DNA from: Alphaproteobacteria bacterium
Lineage (GTDB): Bacteria; Pseudomonadota; Alphaproteobacteria; Micavibrionales; Micavibrionaceae
Assembly: GCA_021775955.1 (NCBI GenBank)
Contig: JAJFGU010000011.1
Span: forward strand, 1 to 64,000
Reading direction: 5' to 3'
DNA: 64,000 bases
The notes under the pieces were generated by a model. It was not told the DNA's origin and did no database searches. It saw nothing but the letters and a program-made list of their open reading frames with translations. The position numbers and the translations under genes were made by a program. The first letter of the stretch is position 1, and the number at the start of each line of letters is the position of its first letter. Below are positions 8,846 to 16,970 of this stretch, in pieces.

Positions 8846-9590
8846 GGGCACAGACAACCACAAAGGGCAGCGGATTGCCAAGAAAATTGCGAGAGCGGGG
8901 CTGTGTTCGCGGCGCGAAGCGGAAAGCTGGATCACCGCCGGGCGCGTGAGCGTCAATGGCGAGATACTGGAATCCCCGGCCTGCGTTGTAAGCGAAAGCG
9001 ATATTATCAAGGTCGATGGCAAAGCCTTACCAGCGCAGGAATCCACGCGGCTGTTCCTTTATTACAAGCCTATTGGCCTTGTCACAACCAACAAGGACGA
9101 AAAGGGCCGCGCCACGATATACGATCATTTACCCGGCGATTTACCGCGCGTGGTCAGCATCGGGCGGCTCGATATGAACAGTGAAGGATTGCTTTTGCTT
9201 ACCAATGACGGCGCGCTGGCACGTTATCTCGAGCTGCCCGCAACGGGCTGGAGCCGCAAATACCGTGTGCGTGTTCATGGCCACGTCGATGAAAAAAAAC
9301 TGGCCGGTCTAAAGAAAGGCATTGCGGTCGATGACGTTCATTACAAATCCATCGATGCAAAACTGGACAAAACCCAAGGCAGCAATTCGTGGCTCAATGT
9401 TACATTAATCGAGGGCAAGAACCGCGAAATCCGCAAGGTGATGGAGGCGCTGGGCCTAACCGTCAACCGCCTGATCCGCGTCTCTTACGGACCATTTAAT
9501 CTCGGCAAGCTTCCAGAAGGCAAGGTGGATGAGGTGAAGGAAAATATCCTGTATAGCCAGATTGCCAAATACTTTAAGGAGCAGGAATGA
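8844..9590 (+). CDS. rluB: Ribosomal large subunit pseudouridine synthase, RluB/RsuA family
   Basis: The enzyme isomerises a specific uridine in rRNA to pseudouridine. The 248-aa product has an N-terminal S4 RNA-binding domain (RIAKKIARAGLCSRREAE, ~10-55) and the catalytic domain with the Asp-containing GRLDMNSEGLLLLTNDG and NREIRKVMEALGL. RluB is the best guess for this position next to rsmD; the exact target uridine cannot be read from sequence. AAGG sits about 10 bases upstream of the ATG, inside tadA. The stop overlaps the rsmD start (ATGA), which suggests translational coupling. Confidence 0.85.
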   Translation: MGTDNHKGQRIAKKIARAGLCSRREAESWITAGRVSVNGEILESPACVVSESDIIKVDGKALPAQESTRLFLYYKPIGLVTTNKDEKGRATIYDHLPGDLPRVVSIGRLDMNSEGLLLLTNDGALARYLELPATGWSRKYRVRVHGHVDEKKLAGLKKGIAVDDVHYKSIDAKLDKTQGSNSWLNVTLIEGKNREIRKVMEALGLTVNRLIRVSYGPFNLGKLPEGKVDEVKENILYSQIAKYFKEQE

Positions 9591-10183
9591 GAATCGTCGC
9601 CGGTATATATGGCGGCCGCAAACTGAGTGTGCCCAAGACCCACGACATCCGCCCGACATCGGATAAAATCCGTGGTGCGGTGTTTAATATCCTGCGCAGT
9701 CGCCGCAGCGTCGAAGGCGCAAACGTGCTTGATGTGTTTTGCGGCACCGGCGCGCTGGGTTTGGAAGCACTCTCGCAAGGCGCGGCATCCTGTATCTTTA
9801 TCGATAAGAACAAAGACTCGCTCAACCTGGCGCAGCAAAATGCAGAGAGTTTAGGCGTAGAAAAGGATGCCCGTTTCATCCTTAAAGATGCCTCCAAAGT
9901 CGGGCCAAAACCGGATGATGTTGCACCCGCTACCCTGGCCTTTCTCGACCCACCTTATAAGCAGAGCCTTATCATCCCGGCCTTAAACGCGCTGCACGAA
10001 AATGGTTGGCTGGCAAATGAAGCGCTGCTGGTACTGGAGGCGGAAAAGGGATTTGCCGAAGCGCTGCCTGCGCCGTTTAAAATTCTCGATGAGCGCATCT
10101 ATGGTGATACCGCCATCGTGCTAGCCGAGTACACCGCCATAGACAATGCCGAGCAGGACAATGCCCAGAACCACGCGGTATAG
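9587..10183 (+). CDS. rsmD: 16S rRNA (guanine-966-N2)-methyltransferase
   Basis: RsmD methylates one guanine of 16S rRNA in the assembling 30S subunit using SAM. The 198-aa product has RIVAGIYGGRKL and RPTSDKIRGAVFNIL at the N-terminus, the SAM-binding DVFCGTGALGLEALSQGA, and the catalytic LDPPYKQ. It overlaps rluB by 4 bases. Its last 63 bases overlap the 3' end of the convergent uppP gene, an unusually long convergent overlap. Confidence 0.94.
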   Translation: MRIVAGIYGGRKLSVPKTHDIRPTSDKIRGAVFNILRSRRSVEGANVLDVFCGTGALGLEALSQGAASCIFIDKNKDSLNLAQQNAESLGVEKDARFILKDASKVGPKPDDVAPATLAFLDPPYKQSLIIPALNALHENGWLANEALLVLEAEKGFAEALPAPFKILDERIYGDTAIVLAEYTAIDNAEQDNAQNHAV

Positions 10184-10918
10184 CGCAAACGGCGCAAAGC
10201 TCGCGCGCTCCAGCCAACGCATCATCAGCGCAATCGCCCCCAGGCCGGACAGGAACGCCAGAGAGGCCGCCAACAGCGCATCAAAGCCAAGCGCCGCATC
10301 TCCGCTTTTCACCAGACCAATCCCGCCCAGCGTCCCGGCGCCGCTAATGGCAATGATCGCGAGCAGCAGCGAAAACCGCGCCGCCTCGACCCGCGAAAAG
10401 CCAAACCATCGCGCCGCGCTCATGGTAATACCGGAGCGGCTGACGCCCGGCACAAGCGCCAGAATTTGCGCCAGACCTATTAACAATGCATCCTTCATTC
10501 CCATGGACTGCAAATCGCGTTCGGCGGGTTTACTTTTATCCACCCACCACAGAAGGATACCAAAAATGAGTGTCGTCCAGGCGATCACCTCAACCGATCG
10601 CAGCCAGTCCGGCTGGAAAAGATGCAGGGCAAACCCGGCGATGATTACCGGCACGGAGGCTGCTATCACAAAGCGCAGCAATTTCGAATCTGCGCCGCCG
10701 CGTAGCATGGCCATTATATCGCGGCGAAAATACACCAGAACGGAAAACAAAGTGCCTACATGGACCGCAACATCCAGCGTCAGATTCTCGCCCCAACGCC
10801 CGGCACTGTCGCCATCCATCACCGCATGGGCCAGCGCCAGATGCCCGCTCGAGCTGATGGGTAAAAACTCGGTAATACCCTGGATAAGGGCCAGAATGAC
10901 AATGTGGTATAGGGCCAT
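10121..10918 (-). CDS. uppP: Undecaprenyl-diphosphatase
   Basis: UppP (BacA) dephosphorylates undecaprenyl diphosphate at the inner membrane to recycle the lipid carrier for peptidoglycan and other glycans. The 265-aa product is hydrophobic with about eight membrane segments. It carries both signature regions: QGITEFLPISSSGHLALAH with the catalytic Glu, and LVPGVSRSGITM with the phosphate-binding Ser/Arg. It overlaps rsmD at the 3' ends and is divergent from the small membrane gene at 10966. Confidence 0.95.
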   Translation of the reverse strand: MALYHIVILALIQGITEFLPISSSGHLALAHAVMDGDSAGRWGENLTLDVAVHVGTLFSVLVYFRRDIMAMLRGGADSKLLRFVIAASVPVIIAGFALHLFQPDWLRSVEVIAWTTLIFGILLWWVDKSKPAERDLQSMGMKDALLIGLAQILALVPGVSRSGITMSAARWFGFSRVEAARFSLLLAIIAISGAGTLGGIGLVKSGDAALGFDALLAASLAFLSGLGAIALMMRWLERASFAPFALYRVVLGIVLLGIVYGGVLG

Positions 10919-10965
10919 AAATGTCCTCGATTTGACTTTTGGCCAGAGTAAAGGAAAATAGAGCT

Positions 10966-11166
10966 ATGGTCTATGTTGTCGGCATTATCGGATTTATCGG
11001 CGGCTTTTTAGCCGGGCAGATGCTGCTCTATTTTATGCTGCGTCATAAAAGCCGTGAGGATTTGATCCGGGATAAAAGCCTGAAATGGCAATACGGCATC
11101 CTCAACTGGCTGGTTGCCATTTTGGGCTGCTATTCCTTTATCCAGATGTATGAGCTTTATTTTTAG
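10966..11166 (+). CDS. Small membrane protein, 66 aa, function unknown
   Basis: The product has two hydrophobic segments, at ~3-25 (VVGIIGFIGGFLAGQMLLYF) and ~44-62, separated by a charged loop RHKSREDLIRDKS. AAAGGA lies about 12 bases before the ATG at 10966; the frame runs 27 bases further upstream with no better start. I do not recognise a family. It is divergent from uppP and convergent with ptsN, with no visible terminator between. Confidence 0.6.
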   Translation: MVYVVGIIGFIGGFLAGQMLLYFMLRHKSREDLIRDKSLKWQYGILNWLVAILGCYSFIQMYELYF

Positions 11167-11246
11167 GAGAGTAATGGTGTGTACATTCCCACAAGACGAC
11201 CGACCGTGCATACAGGACAGTTGAAAATTTGAGAGGTTGGTGTGGA

Positions 11247-11720
11247 TTAAGCAGCCATCATCAAATCGGTTGTTGCAGATTCTATGATGGAATACATCGC
11301 GTCTGCGCTATCGGCGTTGCGCAAATGTTTACGCAATTGATTGTGCCTTAATAAACGCGAAATACGCGCCAGTCGCCTTAAATGTAGCGCACCTTCCTTT
11401 TCCGGTGAAAGCACCATACAGATGAGGCTTACAGGCTCGCCATCCACAGCATCAAAGGTGATAGCTTCTTCAAGACGAACGAGAATCATGAGTGATTGCT
11501 TGAGCTGGCCAAGTCTAATATGCGGGATGGCAACACCGTCACCAATGCCGGACCCCGACTCTTTTTCACTGGCTATAAGCGCCTCATATAGCTCTGGCTC
11601 CTGCAAACCACTTAGCTTTGCAGCTTCGCTTGCCAGGGCCTTAAAGACTTGCTTTTGACTGTTGGCTTTTACATTAGAAACAATAAGATCAATTTTAATA
11701 TCTTTAATTAGATCATTCAT
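11247..11720 (-). CDS. ptsN: PTS IIA-like nitrogen regulatory protein
   Basis: PtsN (EIIA-Ntr) takes phosphate from the PtsP-NPr relay and regulates potassium, nitrogen and envelope functions according to its phosphorylation state. The 157-aa product has the IIA fold with the phosphoacceptor His in VAIPHIRLG. A GTG lies 21 bases further upstream, but AAGGGG directly precedes the ATG at 11720, so I chose that. It follows rpoN and hpf, the usual order. Hpf is about 190 bases upstream with a non-coding gap. Confidence 0.93.
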   Translation of the reverse strand: MNDLIKDIKIDLIVSNVKANSQKQVFKALASEAAKLSGLQEPELYEALIASEKESGSGIGDGVAIPHIRLGQLKQSLMILVRLEEAITFDAVDGEPVSLICMVLSPEKEGALHLRRLARISRLLRHNQLRKHLRNADSADAMYSIIESATTDLMMAA

Positions 11721-11912
11721 TTTATAACCCCTTAACTTCACACGTGGGGAGGGAATACACCCAAAGAAAAATAAAATCCAGTGTTAAATTTGATGCGCTG
11801 CATTATCGGGTTTGCCGCGATGAAGAAGGCACAAAGACACAAGGCCGCATTGCCTTATATTTTCCAATCAAGCACACGGGAAATTGCGTTCAGAAGAAGG
11901 ACGTGGATAATT

Positions 11913-12560
11913 TTATACGCCGGTCAGAAGACCTTTTTCGCCTTCACCGTTGCCTTCGGGATCAACCCAGCCAACATTGCCGTCCGGACGGCGATAGACC
12001 ATATTTAATCCATTATGACTAGCATTGCGGAATAACAGGGCAGCCTGGTCTGACAATTCCAGCCGCATCACAGCCTCGGAAACGCTTAATGATTCAATAT
12101 TGGTCGTCATTTCGGCAACCACAACAGGGTCATCACCGAGCGGAATTCCGTCATCATGATTGTCCTGCTCGCTCGCAATTTCCTGACCGGATTCGACAGC
12201 AAGCACATAATCGCGGGCTTTTAGAATTTCTGCTTCCGGTGTCTTTTCTGTGCGTTCGTGATGATCGCGCAAACGCTTTTTGTAGCGGCGCAACCGTTTG
12301 GCCGCTTTTTCAGCGGCCGCATCAAAGGCACCGTAAGGATCCCCGGCCTCCGCTTCGGCGTTAATAACGATATTCTTGCCGACAAGATAGGAAATATGAA
12401 CTTTAAATGTGCCGTGCCCGTGCCCTTCTTTTGAAAAAGTCACAGTTACAGTCGTCGCATGGTTGAAGTATTTCTGATCAATGTCCTCGAGCTTACCGGT
12501 TACATGCGCACGCAAGGCCTCGCCGACATCCACTTGTTTACCTTGAACAGTCAGTTCCAT
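11913..12560 (-). CDS. hpf: Ribosome hibernation promoting factor, long form
   Basis: HPF binds the 30S decoding region and dimerises ribosomes in stationary phase. The 215-aa product has the N-terminal ribosome-binding domain (~1-100; VTGKLEDIDQKYFNHAT, AAEKAAKRLRRYKKRLRDHH), an acidic linker, and the C-terminal dimerisation domain (~150-205; SVSEAVMRLELSDQAALLFRN, MVYRRPDGNVGWVDP). The C-terminal domain makes it the long type. It lies downstream of rpoN, as in many proteobacteria. Confidence 0.94.
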   Translation of the reverse strand: MELTVQGKQVDVGEALRAHVTGKLEDIDQKYFNHATTVTVTFSKEGHGHGTFKVHISYLVGKNIVINAEAEAGDPYGAFDAAAEKAAKRLRRYKKRLRDHHERTEKTPEAEILKARDYVLAVESGQEIASEQDNHDDGIPLGDDPVVVAEMTTNIESLSVSEAVMRLELSDQAALLFRNASHNGLNMVYRRPDGNVGWVDPEGNGEGEKGLLTGV

Positions 12561-12646
12561 TTCAGCTTCCTATCTTTTTAAGGTGATATAAACCACTGTA
12601 GCAGCTTATCAGCGCATATTTCAAGAATTTGTACCAATAAAGCCTT

Positions 12647-14107
12647 TTAGCCGGCTTGGTTTTTCTTTTGGCGCCGGCGCTGAACAGAAGAGGGAATGTG
12701 CATAGATTCCCTGTATTTGGCAACGGTACGCCGGGCCATCTCAATGCCTTCACTGTTCAGAATATCAACGATTTTATCATCTGAGAGCACTTTTTTGGGG
12801 TCTTCTTCATCAATAAGGACCTTAATCCGCGCTTTCACCGATTCAGAGGAATGAGTGCCGCCATCCGTACTGCCCAGCGCCGTAGAGAAGAAATATTTCA
12901 GCTCAAAAATACCGCGCGGCGTACCTATGTATTTATTGGTGGTGACGCGGCTTACCGTGCTTTCATGCATTTCAATCTCTTCGGCAATATTCTTAAGTGT
13001 CAACGGTCTGAGAAACTCAATACCGTAATTAAAGAACCCGTCCTGCTGTTCTATGATCTCTGCAGAGACTTTCAGGATGGTCTGCGCCCGCTGATCCATG
13101 GCTTTTATCAACCAGTTAGCCGAATTTAGCTGATTTGCGAGATATTCTTTATCCTTCTTTTTCCTGGTCTGACCTGCCACTTCGGTATAATACTCCTGAT
13201 TAACCAGAACGCGGGGCAAAGTCTCATTATTGAGCTCAACACGCCAACCGCCGCCAAGGTTTTTCGGCAGACGCTTCATAATCACATCAGGAATGGCAGT
13301 CTGGACAACCAGATGGTCGAATTCGCCAGCCGGTTTGGGGTTAAGGCTGCGGATTTCTTCAATCATATCGGCAAGATAGGTATCATTCACCCCGCATTTG
13401 TTAGCTAAACCTTTCATATCGTGATCAGCAAGCATATCAAGGTTTTCAAGAAGCATTTGCATCGGTTTATCTAGATTTCCCTGATCTTCAAGCTGCAGAG
13501 CCAGGCAATCAGCCAGGTCGTGAGCAAAGATACCGGTCGGATCGAAGGTCTTCATAATCTTTAAAAGGCGCTCAATACGCTCGGGTGAACAACCCAACTG
13601 CTCCGTCAGTTCCTCAATTTCAACGCGGATATAGCCGGTTTCATCCAGCTGATCGATCAAAAGGCTGCCAATCAAAAGGTCGCGTGCATCCGAAAATGTC
13701 ATAGCAAGCTGTTCCGTCAGATGTGTGCGCAGCGTTTTTTGCTCCGACATCCGGTTTTCAAAGCTGTTTTCAACATCTTCGAAATTGGCGTTGCCGCCGG
13801 GACCGATATCGCTTAAGGACGAACCGGGGTCGAAATCACCCGAACTTGCCTGTTCTGCTTCGTTTCCGGTCCATGCCTCATCGAATTCCGCCTGCACCTC
13901 ATCCTTTTGTTCGGGGACTTCCTGCTCGCTTTGCGCCTCTTCCGGCTTACCTTTTTCGAGCAGGGGGTTTTGCTCCAGCTCCTCTTCCACAAACTCGCTG
14001 AGCTCCATATTATTGAGCTGCAACAGCTTGATAGCCTGTTGCAGTTGCGGAGTCATCACGAGTTGCTGGGACTGGCGTAAATCCAGCCTTTGAGAGATTT
14101 TGCTCAT
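12647..14107 (-). CDS. rpoN: RNA polymerase sigma-54 factor
   Basis: Sigma-54 directs RNA polymerase to -24/-12 promoters that need AAA+ activators. The 486-aa product has the Gln-rich activator-contact region I (LRQSQQLVMTPQLQQAIKLL), an acidic region II (~50-115), the core-binding domain, and the C-terminal DNA-binding part with the RpoN box ARRTVAKYRESM. Length is normal. The gene lies 29 bp after lptB on the same strand. No enhancer-binding protein is encoded in the window. Confidence 0.96.
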   Translation of the reverse strand: MSKISQRLDLRQSQQLVMTPQLQQAIKLLQLNNMELSEFVEEELEQNPLLEKGKPEEAQSEQEVPEQKDEVQAEFDEAWTGNEAEQASSGDFDPGSSLSDIGPGGNANFEDVENSFENRMSEQKTLRTHLTEQLAMTFSDARDLLIGSLLIDQLDETGYIRVEIEELTEQLGCSPERIERLLKIMKTFDPTGIFAHDLADCLALQLEDQGNLDKPMQMLLENLDMLADHDMKGLANKCGVNDTYLADMIEEIRSLNPKPAGEFDHLVVQTAIPDVIMKRLPKNLGGGWRVELNNETLPRVLVNQEYYTEVAGQTRKKKDKEYLANQLNSANWLIKAMDQRAQTILKVSAEIIEQQDGFFNYGIEFLRPLTLKNIAEEIEMHESTVSRVTTNKYIGTPRGIFELKYFFSTALGSTDGGTHSSESVKARIKVLIDEEDPKKVLSDDKIVDILNSEGIEMARRTVAKYRESMHIPSSVQRRRQKKNQAG

Positions 14108-14136
14108 AAGATCATTTTAGCACGAAAAAGCGCGGA

Positions 14137-14892
14137 TTATATCTTGAAATTATCGCCCAGATAGACGCGGCGGACATCCTCGTGATTGACGATTTCTTCC
14201 GGGTCGCCCTCCATCAGAACGCGGCCATCATGCAGGATATAGGCACGATCGACGATTCCCAGACAATCGCGGACGTTATGATCGGTGATGAGAACACCGA
14301 TGCCGCGGTCTTTGAGATGCGATATGAGGTTGCGGATATCACTCACGGCAATCGGATCAATCCCAGCCAAAGGCTCATCCAGCAGGATAAAATCAGGGCG
14401 CGTCGACAAGGCGCGGGCAATTTCCACCCGGCGGCGCTCCCCGCCGGATAGAGCCAACGAAGGTGTGCGGCGTAAATGCTCAATCCCGAATTCGCTTAAG
14501 AGATCTTCGAGCAAGATTTCCTGATCTTCGGCGCTGATATCCTGGGATTCAATCACGGCTTTTAGATTGTCTTCAACGGTTAGCCCGCGGAAAATCGAGG
14601 ATTCCTGCGGCAAATAGCTAATGCCCAGCCGCGAGCGGCGATACATCGGCAGCGAGGTAATATCCTGCCCGTCAAGCTGGATAGTGCCGCCATCGCCGTT
14701 TATCAGACCGGTAATAATGTAAAAGCATGTGGTTTTTCCGGCGCCGTTGGGGCCGAGCAGAGCCACAGCCTCGCCGCGCTGGATCGACAGGCTGACATCG
14801 CGCAGAACCGGGCGCTTTTTATAACGCTTGGATAAATGCTGAACCGTCAGTCCTTTCGGAACTGTTTTCAGACGTAGTGGCTTTTTTGTCAT
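14137..14892 (-). CDS. lptB: Lipopolysaccharide export ABC transporter ATP-binding protein
   Basis: LptB powers LptF/LptG, which lift LPS from the inner membrane onto the LptC-LptA bridge. The 251-aa ATPase has the Walker A LLGPNGAGKTT, signature LSGGERRRVEIARAL, Walker B FILLDEPLAGIDP and switch His in LITDHNVRD. Its ATG overlaps the stop of the upstream exporter gene (ATGA). In most relatives lptA precedes lptB directly; here three accessory reading frames lie between them. Confidence 0.95.
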   Translation of the reverse strand: MTKKPLRLKTVPKGLTVQHLSKRYKKRPVLRDVSLSIQRGEAVALLGPNGAGKTTCFYIITGLINGDGGTIQLDGQDITSLPMYRRSRLGISYLPQESSIFRGLTVEDNLKAVIESQDISAEDQEILLEDLLSEFGIEHLRRTPSLALSGGERRRVEIARALSTRPDFILLDEPLAGIDPIAVSDIRNLISHLKDRGIGVLITDHNVRDCLGIVDRAYILHDGRVLMEGDPEEIVNHEDVRRVYLGDNFKI

Positions 14893-15539
14893 GAGCTTCC
14901 CAAACCTTTACTCAGCGCCAATCTTACACCAAGAGCGACCAGCAGTCCACCGCAAAGCCTTTCAACCCAATGGGCAAAGTTATTGAAGGTGTCTTTAACC
15001 CTTTTATGCGTAAGAATGCAGGACAAGGTGCTAAACCAACCCATCTCAATACAGATAGAGGTCAGACCATATAAAACAAGCATGAAAACAGGCGTATCAA
15101 TGCCTATGAACTGGGTATAAACAGCTGTAAAAAACACAAGCGCTTTGGGGCTTAGAAGATTGGTCAGGAGACCCATTTTAACTGCATTAAGCGAGGTTAT
15201 TTCTTTATACTGCTGAGGTTGCGTATTGGCATCGATCACGCTTTTTTCAGTTTTTTTAGCACGCAATGCCTTGATGCCGATAAATATCAAATAGGCAGCG
15301 CCAAGATATTTAAGCAGATTGAAAATAAAAGCAGATTGCATAAGGATATAGGCCGCGCCGACCAAGACAAAGGCGGCGTGAACACCAACACCAAGCGCCA
15401 ATCCTATGGCTGTGAAAACCCCAGCGCGACGACCGTAGGTCAAAGAATTTTTGACAGCCATAATAAAGGCAGGCCCAGGTGAAACTGTGGCCGTAATATT
15501 AATTGAAGCCAATAAAAGCCAAGCAATAAGTAAGTCCAT
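14889..15539 (-). CDS. LysE/RhtB-family amino-acid exporter
   Basis: This family exports amino acids or related metabolites across the inner membrane. The 216-aa product has about six hydrophobic segments and the family start, with ATVSPGPAFIMAVKNSLTYG and FTAIGLALGVGVHAAFVLVG. The substrate cannot be told from sequence. GGGAG lies 11 bases before the ATG. Its last codon overlaps the lptB start, so the two are probably co-translated. Its position inside the lpt operon suggests an insertion. Confidence 0.88.
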   Translation of the reverse strand: MDLLIAWLLLASINITATVSPGPAFIMAVKNSLTYGRRAGVFTAIGLALGVGVHAAFVLVGAAYILMQSAFIFNLLKYLGAAYLIFIGIKALRAKKTEKSVIDANTQPQQYKEITSLNAVKMGLLTNLLSPKALVFFTAVYTQFIGIDTPVFMLVLYGLTSICIEMGWFSTLSCILTHKRVKDTFNNFAHWVERLCGGLLVALGVRLALSKGLGSS

Positions 15540-15559
15540 TCTTACAAACTCCCATTCAT

Positions 15560-15679
15560 TTAAAGAGCGATACTATCTAAGCATGCCCGCCGAAATGTTA
15601 TAGCCTTTTTCCTGGCTCCCCGTCCAATACTCCGTTGGTCGTTTTTTTTCCGGGACTGTCTATCTCCTTGTTTTTTCAT
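15560..15679 (-). CDS. Possible 39-aa basic peptide coupled to the upstream small gene
   Basis: The ATG at 15679 overlaps the stop of the preceding small gene (ATGA), with AGAGGAAATC just upstream as a ribosome site. The product starts MKKQGDRQSRKKNDQ and is Lys/Arg-rich. A 17-bp direct repeat with one mismatch (TCCAATACTCCG-N-TGGT, 15623-15639 and 15695-15711) links this frame to the end of the upstream gene, so it could also be a duplication remnant. The exporter start follows 20 bp later. Confidence 0.35.
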   Translation of the reverse strand: MKKQGDRQSRKKNDQRSIGRGARKKAITFRRACLDSIAL

Positions 15680-15960
15680 GATTTCCTCTCATTATCCAAT
15701 ACTCCGATGGTTTGTCGTAACCCTTTCATATCGTCCCGCAGCGCTATTTTCAGCGTCAATTGCCGCAATTCCCTGTTGAGCCTGAAAAGCCGCCGGAACT
15801 CGTCATCGATCCGGCGGCGGCGCCCGTGTTTCAGGGCATTGACCGAAGATTGCTTTTTGCCCTCGGCGATTCTCGGCCCGGTTGATTTTTTCCATGGTTT
15901 CCAGCTTTTAATCGCTTCAGCCTGTTTTTTTCGTCTCTCTTCCGTCCATCCATTTGCCAT
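15676..15960 (-). CDS. Small basic protein with WTEERRKKQ / STGP motif, 94 aa
   Basis: The N-terminus MANGWTEERRKKQAEAI followed by KPWKKSTGPRIAEGK and NALKHGRRRR matches a widespread type of short basic protein often found in accessory DNA; its function is unknown. The frame opens earlier, but GGGAG lies 7 bases before the ATG at 15960. A strong promoter-like sequence (15995-16023) would give a leader of about 28 bases. The gene sits between lptA and lptB with a repeat element upstream, which fits an acquired segment. Confidence 0.65.
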   Translation of the reverse strand: MANGWTEERRKKQAEAIKSWKPWKKSTGPRIAEGKKQSSVNALKHGRRRRIDDEFRRLFRLNRELRQLTLKIALRDDMKGLRQTIGVLDNERKS

Positions 15961-15994
15961 TTTGTACTCCCACACAGTGAGCTTAAAAGAACAT

Positions 15995-16023
15995 AACATA
16001 GGATATTATTCCTTATTTGTCAA
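15995..16023 (-). promoter_or_regulatory. Promoter-like sequence P2 with palindromic spacer
   Basis: On the minus strand TTGACA (16023-16018) and TATGTT (16000-15995) are 17 bp apart. The spacer ends AGGAATAATATCC, matching P1, P3 and P4 in carrying AGGA and TCC next to the -10. It is well placed to express the small basic protein starting at 15960. Confidence 0.6.
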
Positions 16024-16039
16024 GTTTTTTCCTTTTAAC

Positions 16040-16138
16040 GTCATTCCCTGAATTTTGTGTAACAAAATTCTAGGGGAATCCACTCATAATATAGCCATGG
16101 ATCGCCTTAGAATTCTCTGCGCAAATTCAGGCGATGAC
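16040..16138. repeat. GTCA...TGAC double-hairpin repeat (REPIN-like) B
   Basis: The element begins GTCATTCCCTGAATTTTG and ends GGCGATGAC. The left hairpin pairs CCCTGAATTTTG with CAAAATTCTAGGGG. The right one pairs ATCGCC-N-TAGAATT with AATTCAGGCGAT. It fills most of the gap downstream of lptA and upstream of promoter P2. Confidence 0.7.
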
Positions 16139-16163
16139 GATTATTTAAGAGGGTGCCGGGTTT

Positions 16164-16961
16164 TTACTCCGGTTTTTCTTCACTGCCCGGGTAGAAAACG
16201 CCGCGCACGCGGCCATCTCCGGAAGGGTCGCCGAACATTTTGCTGACATTGGTATTCAGGTCCACTTGCGCTTTTTCGCCCTCCAGAACATTCGGGCCGC
16301 GCGTGATTTTAACCCCGCCGGTCAGCTCGGCGACATTGGTGTCAGCACGGTAGATGCCGTAATTGCCTGTCACCGTTTCCGTGGCTGTCGTGATCACAAC
16401 ATTGCCAACCGCCTCAAGAGAATGCAACACACGTTCTCCGGCTGCATTTTCGGTGAAGGTGGCCGAAACCTTGTCGGCATCCAGCGTGTCTTCCAGCCTT
16501 GTGACTCTGGCCCGTCCCGTAGCCGTCAGGCGTCCATCATTCATCCAGTATTCAAAACGCTCTTTGGCCGTCACGGTCTGATCGGGAGATACCAGCTTGA
16601 GATTATTGCCCGTCATCGTGGCCAAGCCGCGATCCAGATCATAGATTGCCTTTTGCCCGTAAGCGGTGGTTTCTTCCGATTGGAGAACGACCTGATCGTC
16701 TGCCGTAATCTGCCAAATCTCGATATCACCACCTTCATCCTCGCGATAATGGGCCGTGAGGACGTCAGCCGCAATATTGGCGCTGCCCTGCCGCGCTTTG
16801 GCATTTTTTGTGGCAATGAAGATTTTTTTATCGCGGTGCCATTCCAGAGATTCATCGGCTGTAATCTCCAACGGCTCGTCGCCATTTGCGTTCGGGATTC
16901 CCTGCGCCTGCCCCGTGACCGGAAACAAAAAAAACAAGATCATCAAAAAAATAAAGCGCAT
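16164..16961 (-). CDS. lptA: Lipopolysaccharide export periplasmic protein LptA
   Basis: LptA forms the periplasmic bridge carrying LPS from LptC to LptD. The 265-aa product has a signal peptide (~1-20, ending GQAQ) and an OstA/LptA beta-jellyroll domain with repeated AxxA-type strands, for example LEITADESLEWHRDKK and KAIYDLDRGLATMTGN. An ATG lies six bases upstream, but AGGA overlapping the lptC stop is spaced 7 bases from the ATG at 16961, so I chose the latter. It follows lptC closely. lptB is separated by accessory genes. Confidence 0.88.
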   Translation of the reverse strand: MRFIFLMILFFLFPVTGQAQGIPNANGDEPLEITADESLEWHRDKKIFIATKNAKARQGSANIAADVLTAHYREDEGGDIEIWQITADDQVVLQSEETTAYGQKAIYDLDRGLATMTGNNLKLVSPDQTVTAKERFEYWMNDGRLTATGRARVTRLEDTLDADKVSATFTENAAGERVLHSLEAVGNVVITTATETVTGNYGIYRADTNVAELTGGVKITRGPNVLEGEKAQVDLNTNVSKMFGDPSGDGRVRGVFYPGSEEKPE

Positions 16962-16970
16962 AAACATTTC

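Noticed and set aside
8153-9184. 343-codon plus-strand frame after purD
   Set aside because: It begins in the repeat element and runs antisense through tadA and then out of frame into rluB, so it is a shadow.
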